In this document: in pieces, positions 6,805-9,598 of the stretch
Layout of the letters: each line of letters begins with the position of its first letter
How positions within the stretch are numbered: position 1 is the first letter of the stretch
Assembly: GCA_910588565.1 (NCBI GenBank)
Contig: CAJUPF010000091.1
Location: 1-9,598 of the forward strand
Length of the DNA stretch: 9,598 nucleotides
Direction of reading: 5' to 3'
Origin: an uncultured Lachnospiraceae bacterium
GTDB lineage: Bacteria; Bacillota; Clostridia; Lachnospirales; Lachnospiraceae
Position numbers and translations under genes: made by a program
Notes under the pieces: model-generated
The model's database searches: none
The model's input: only the letters and a program-made list of their open reading frames with translations
What the model was told of the DNA's origin: nothing

Positions 6805-8066
6805 GACAGCTGTTTATAAAAGAATGCCGGCAGACCGCAAAGAGCCTTATATTCTGGCTGACCGTCCTGATTTTGATCTTTGTTTTTACCAGCCAGCTTG
6901 GCGAGATGGAAATAAAAACCGAGCCAAAACCGGGGCAGGGAAGCTACGAAGGCTACGGCCATCAGGTCAGTGACGACCCGGAAATGATTATGAAAAGCGT
7001 ACTGGGACAGCTGATAGAAGAGTATTGCCGCAGGAACTATACAACATATCCTATCGGCTTTTATAAACGTGTAACGCCAAATCAGCAGGAAGAGCAGCGG
7101 ATAGGGGAGATTCTGAAAGAAACTACGGGAATTGGCAGCAGAGATGAGGCTGACCGCGTGAGAGAAGAATGGTATTCTGCTTTCAATACAATGACAGGGG
7201 ATGCCATAGAGACGGCATATTCGGGTTCCTTGACGGTGGAACCAGCGGTTGGGCTGACCTATGATCATTTTATTGAACTGATGGATGAATTGGATGGGAT
7301 TTTGGGCGGAGGCTCCAAGTATAGTAAGCAATATCTTGGGAAAAATGCCGAAGTTCCGCTGACATATGAAGACGCATCGAGAGCGTACCAAAACCTGATA
7401 GAAAAGGATCGGCTGGCTGGCGGCTATGCTAGGATGTTTAGCGATTATATGGGGATTTTCCTGGGGATGCTGCCTGTCTTTCTGGCGGTGACAAGGGGAC
7501 TTCGTGATCGGCGCACCAGGATGCAGGAATTGATCTATACAAGGAAATGTGCTTCCGTAACCATTATTGCAAGCCGTTATCTGTCGATGCTTGTGATGCT
7601 GACGCTGCCTGTGCTTGCATTGTCCGTGATTCCGCTGTCAAAATGCATCCGCTATGCCAATACAGCGGGAATTGCGGTAGATATGCTGGCTTTTGCCAAA
7701 TATACATTTGGATGGCTGCTTCCAACGATTATGATTACTGTGGCGCTTGGAATGTTTCTGACAGAGCTTACCGATACAGCGGCAGCAGTACTGGTGCAGG
7801 GAGCCTGGTGGTTTATCTCTATATTTGCCGGCGTGAAAAACCTTAAAGGAGGACAGTATGGCTGGAGCCTGATACCAAGACACAATACGGAGATGAACTG
7901 GCAGGGTTTTCACGAGGGATTCGCGCAGCTTGCGGCCAACAGGGTTCTCTATGCGGCGGCGGCTCTGCTGTTGGTAGTTCTGACAGCATATATCTATTCT
8001 CAGAAAAGAAAAGGGAGGTTGGACATTCGTGGAAAAATACTGGCAAATCGAAAAAGCAAATCTTAA
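6798..8066 (+). CDS. ABC-2 type permease, large subunit with external domain
   Basis: This 422-residue membrane protein has one N-terminal membrane segment (about 17-33), a hydrophilic domain of about 180 residues (34-213) and then five membrane segments (about 214-234, 255-280, 298-322, 327-346 and 382-400). This is the layout of ABC-2 permeases that carry a large domain between the first two helices, predicted outside the cell. A purine-rich AAGGGGGG stretch lies before the ATG, which overlaps the ATPase stop. A motif after the second helix, RMQELIYTRK (241-250), recurs in the next gene as IRDLVYTKY, so the two permeases look like diverged relatives forming a heterodimeric channel. The tail overlaps the next gene by 38 bp. 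Sequence of the external domain is not recognised, and it is the best candidate for substrate specificity. Confidence 0.85.
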   Translation: MLGQLFIKECRQTAKSLIFWLTVLILIFVFTSQLGEMEIKTEPKPGQGSYEGYGHQVSDDPEMIMKSVLGQLIEEYCRRNYTTYPIGFYKRVTPNQQEEQRIGEILKETTGIGSRDEADRVREEWYSAFNTMTGDAIETAYSGSLTVEPAVGLTYDHFIELMDELDGILGGGSKYSKQYLGKNAEVPLTYEDASRAYQNLIEKDRLAGGYARMFSDYMGIFLGMLPVFLAVTRGLRDRRTRMQELIYTRKCASVTIIASRYLSMLVMLTLPVLALSVIPLSKCIRYANTAGIAVDMLAFAKYTFGWLLPTIMITVALGMFLTELTDTAAAVLVQGAWWFISIFAGVKNLKGGQYGWSLIPRHNTEMNWQGFHEGFAQLAANRVLYAAAALLLVVLTAYIYSQKRKGRLDIRGKILANRKSKS

Positions 8067-8658
8067 ATACCATATACCGCTGCATATTTTTGTCTGCGTC
8101 CTTATGCTTTTGTGTTCTCCGCTTTTGATGGGAGTAGAGAATCTTGGGGCGCAGGATACGGCAAAGGCACTGGAGATGTATGCAGCGCTGATCGGAATTG
8201 TACTTTTGCCTCCGGTATTCTTACCGGAGCAGAATCATGATATCCGGGATCTGGTCTATACCAAATATCTGAACGGTTCGGTGGTATATCTGGTGCGGAT
8301 TGCTGGAAATATCGTGCTTCTGGCGCTGCTTCTTGGACTGTATATCGGGATGCTTGTGCATCATCAATGTGAATTTCCGGTGGGCAGATATTTCTGCGGG
8401 ACACTGGCAGAGATGCTGTTTTTGGGAGGCCTTGGTTTGTTCTTTTACGGCTTATGCGACAATCTGGTGGCAGGCTATATGATGCCCTTCGTCTATTATA
8501 TAACAGCTATGGGCGGCGGGGAAAAATATATGAAGATGTTCTATCCGTTTTCCATGGCAAAAGGAAGCTATAGCGAGAAGCTTTGGCTGGCCGCAGGAGG
8601 CGTTCTCCTGGTGGGTGCGGGTGTGTGGCTGCGCTGCAGGAGGAGAAGGCTTTTCTGA
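8029..8658 (+). CDS. ABC-2 type permease, small subunit
   Basis: This 209-residue hydrophobic protein has about six membrane segments (15-36, 47-66, 84-110, 119-142, 144-162 and 184-201) and a basic C-terminus (RCRRRRLF). The start is a GTG at 8029, supported by GGGAGG at 8013-8018, and it lies inside the 3' end of the previous gene, so translation is probably coupled. It lacks the large external domain of its partner but keeps the cytoplasmic motif IRDLVYTKY (72-80), matching RMQELIYTRK there. It would be the second half of the exporter. It is the last gene of the transporter operon, with no clear terminator behind it. Confidence 0.85.
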   Translation: MEKYWQIEKANLKYHIPLHIFVCVLMLLCSPLLMGVENLGAQDTAKALEMYAALIGIVLLPPVFLPEQNHDIRDLVYTKYLNGSVVYLVRIAGNIVLLALLLGLYIGMLVHHQCEFPVGRYFCGTLAEMLFLGGLGLFFYGLCDNLVAGYMMPFVYYITAMGGGEKYMKMFYPFSMAKGSYSEKLWLAAGGVLLVGAGVWLRCRRRRLF

Positions 8659-8909
8659 CAAATCTATCTGAAAGTTCAAAACTGACTGCTCGCAGGGAAG
8701 CTGCCTGCAATACTGATGTTGGCGCCACACTATTCCGAACCAAAGAACCGAAAGAACAACAGACTGGCATTATGGAAATGTGCATAACAGGCTATGGAAT
8801 CCCTCTTTCTATTTCCATGTTTTTTAAATCTTTATTCGACAAAATGCAAGAAATATGTTATACTCGTATCTGCTAAAAAATAATAACGGCAAAGAAAGGC
8901 GGCGGGCTA
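8659..8909. other. Intergenic region after the ABC operon
   Basis: Nothing in these 251 bp is a convincing gene. A frame that begins inside the small permease stays open to about 8876, but it is out of phase, lacks its own ribosome binding site and overlaps the next promoter. A weak 5-bp inverted repeat (GCAGG 8692-8696, CCTGC 8704-8708) lacks a T-run. On the - strand, the stretch around 8680-8770 translates to a serine- and alanine-rich peptide that gives the impression of a recurring non-genic sequence, and might be a dispersed repeat. The final part is AT-rich and carries the promoter of the next unit. Confidence 0.45.
8836..8864 (+). promoter_or_regulatory. Promoter of the HTH/membrane-protein unit
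   Basis: The -35-like TCGACA (8836-8841, one mismatch to TTGACA) is 17 bp from TATACT (8859-8864). TGT directly before the -10 makes it an extended -10 promoter. It lies 45 bp upstream of the start of the repressor-like gene. Confidence 0.7.
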
Positions 8910-9134
8910 TTGTCAAAAAATAAATATCAGTTTGAAAGTAAAATCCATGTGTACAGAGATACAAAAAGAATGACGCAGCAAGAACTTGCCGAGTTGGTGG
9001 GTGTTTCAAGACAAACAATTATGCAGCTTGAACGAAACCGCTATAATCCTTCTATGATGTTGGCATATAGTATTTCTAAAATATTTGATGTAACGATTGA
9101 AGATTTATTTGATTTTTCGGAGGTAGAAAAGTGA
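8910..9134 (+). CDS. Small Xre/Cro-type helix-turn-helix regulator
   Basis: This 74-residue protein is almost entirely one HTH domain. The core is MTQQELAELVGVSRQTIMQLE (about 21-41), followed by NRYNPSMMLAYSISKIFDVTIEDLF, the pattern of short Cro/CI-like regulators common in Firmicutes. No sensor domain is present. The start is TTG at 8910, with AAAGGCGG at 8895-8902 upstream; the first in-frame ATG is too late and would remove the first helix. Its GTGA overlap with the next gene (4 bp) shows a two-gene unit. Pairs of such a regulator with a small membrane protein often occur, with the regulator controlling the pair. The target here is not visible. The region is markedly more AT-rich than the ABC operon, suggesting a different origin. 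Confidence 0.9.
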   Translation: MSKNKYQFESKIHVYRDTKRMTQQELAELVGVSRQTIMQLERNRYNPSMMLAYSISKIFDVTIEDLFDFSEVEK

Positions 9135-9448
9135 TTGAAATATTGAATCAACTTGTAAATAATAGACCAATCTTGTTGGCGGGGATATATTATGGTGTGC
9201 CGATTACGATTATTTTAATTGTTTTATTTTTTATAAAATCTTCCCGTGATGAAAGAGGACGGGCAATCATTGGAAAAGCAAGTATTATTTCTATGATTGT
9301 ATTCATTTTCCTTGTTAATTTTTTTGCAAAGATATCAGATAGTATACCCATAAATTATCATACAGTAGCTTTTTGCGTTCAATGGATCTACGATATTGTG
9401 CTTACGGTTGAGGTTGCCGCAATTCTGATATACAAAAAAATTCAATAG
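9131..9448 (+). CDS. Small three-helix membrane protein of unknown function
   Basis: This 105-residue protein has membrane segments at about 14-36, 49-67 and 80-101, with a charged cytoplasmic-type loop KSSRDERGRAIIGKAS (36-51) between the first two. The start is GTG at 9131, overlapping the HTH gene stop. GGAGG at 9119-9123 is placed 7 nt upstream. No catalytic motif is visible. The arrangement (short Xre regulator, then a small membrane protein with a DERGR-type loop) recurs in Firmicutes, and the membrane protein may sense or be the target of the regulator. I cannot assign a function. It is the last gene before a strong terminator. Confidence 0.8.
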   Translation: MIEILNQLVNNRPILLAGIYYGVPITIILIVLFFIKSSRDERGRAIIGKASIISMIVFIFLVNFFAKISDSIPINYHTVAFCVQWIYDIVLTVEVAAILIYKKIQ

Positions 9449-9457
9449 TCAAAGCGT

Positions 9458-9497
9458 ATATTGCTTGCCACTGAAACGGCAAGCAATATTTTTTTTT
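9458..9497 (+). terminator. Rho-independent terminator after the HTH/membrane unit
   Basis: A perfect 12-bp stem (ATATTGCTTGCC at 9458-9469, GGCAAGCAATAT at 9478-9489) with an 8-nt loop is followed by eight T residues (9490-9497). It starts 10 bp after the stop of the membrane-protein gene and closes that unit. Confidence 0.95.
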
Positions 9498-9516
9498 GAT
9501 AAAAAGTATGAAATAA

Positions 9517-9545
9517 TTGACATTAAGATATAAATAAATTATACT
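9517..9545 (+). promoter_or_regulatory. Strong promoter for a gene beyond the window
   Basis: A perfect TTGACA (9517-9522), a 17-bp AT-rich spacer and TATACT (9540-9545) form a near-consensus sigma-A promoter pointing out of the window. It is followed immediately by direct repeats and a nested palindrome, so it is probably controlled by a regulator or an RNA fold. Confidence 0.85.
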
Positions 9546-9586
9546 CTAGTACTCTATCCGGCTAGTTTCTAAACTATAACCGGATA
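9542..9586. promoter_or_regulatory. Direct repeat plus nested palindrome downstream of the last promoter
   Basis: TACTCTA occurs twice (9542-9548 and 9550-9556), the first copy overlapping the -10 box. It runs into TATCCGG (9555-9561), which pairs with CCGGATA (9580-9586). Inside that, TAGTTT (9563-9568) and AAACTA (9571-9576) form a second perfect inverted repeat. At this position the structure could be a repressor operator at the transcription start or a 5' hairpin of the mRNA. No T-run follows in the window. Confidence 0.6.
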
Positions 9587-9598
9587 CAGCCTGGCCAA

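Noticed and set aside
6801..7391. A 196-codon open frame on the - strand
   Set aside because: It lies wholly opposite the large permease gene, has no ribosome binding site or recognisable domain, and the + strand gene is well supported.
5920..8658. A lantibiotic immunity (LanFEG) cluster
   Set aside because: The gene order fits, but no precursor peptide, lanthionine synthetase or protease gene is in the window, and the large outer domain of the first permease is not typical.
8692..8708. Terminator hairpin after the small permease
   Set aside because: The stem has only 5 bp and no T-run follows.
8855..8863. ATGTTATAC, identical to nine bases of BlaI operator 2
   Set aside because: Only one arm is present with no partner arm, and the bases are fully explained as the extended -10 element of the HTH promoter.
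8583..8876. A 97-codon + strand frame overlapping the small permease end
   Set aside because: It is out of phase with the permease, has no start signals of its own and runs through the promoter of the HTH gene.
1..9598. CRISPR arrays, tRNA or rRNA genes, intact insertion sequences or integrase
   Set aside because: No regularly spaced repeats, cloverleaf-like elements, transposase motifs or paired terminal inverted repeats were seen in reading the window.

Overview
The window looks like a chromosomal or integrated accessory stretch from a gut-type Clostridia, most likely Lachnospiraceae. The grounds are the gene families (BlaI/M56 sensor pair, OmpR-type two-component system next to ABC-2 transporters, FtsX-type permease), strong AGGAGG-like ribosome binding sites, moderate GC in the centre and AT-rich flanks, and a cytidylate kinase-like remnant typical of that group. 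No rRNA, tRNA, CRISPR array, intact insertion sequence or integrase was found. All intact genes are on the + strand. The species assignment is an inference.

Layout: (1) 1-990 is the C-terminal half of an FtsX/BceB-like ABC permease whose start lies outside the window. (2) 991-1640 is a decayed stretch: about 200 bp of unassigned sequence, then a cytidylate kinase-like pseudogene (1209-1538) with in-frame stops, then the promoter and two operator-like repeats of the next unit. (3) 1641-3844 is a BlaI-type repressor overlapping by 4 bp with an M56 (BlaR1-like) membrane protease. Its outer part is not a penicillin-binding domain but a set of about 28-30 residue helical repeats plus a small conserved-looking tail domain. 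(4) 3934-5828 is an OmpR-family response regulator and its histidine kinase, with overlapping ends. (5) 5920-8658 is a three-gene ABC-2 transporter operon: an ATPase, a large permease with a roughly 180-residue outside domain, and a small permease. (6) 8659-8909 is gene-poor, ending in a good promoter for (7) an AT-rich two-gene unit (8910-9448), a small Xre-type repressor and a three-helix membrane protein, closed by a strong rho-independent terminator (9458-9497). (8) The last 100 bp hold a near-consensus promoter followed by direct repeats and a nested palindrome, evidently the control region of a gene beyond the window.

How it may work together: the centre holds two complete sensing circuits side by side. 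In the first, an unknown signal would activate the M56 protease, which would lead to BlaI cleavage and release of the promoter at 1571-1599. In the second, the kinase would phosphorylate the regulator, which probably controls the adjacent exporter. Whether the BlaI/M56 pair also controls the two-component/ABC block is open: only 86 bp separate them and I see no terminator between. The whole resembles a cell-envelope stress or antimicrobial-peptide defence island, but substrate and signal cannot be read from the sequence.
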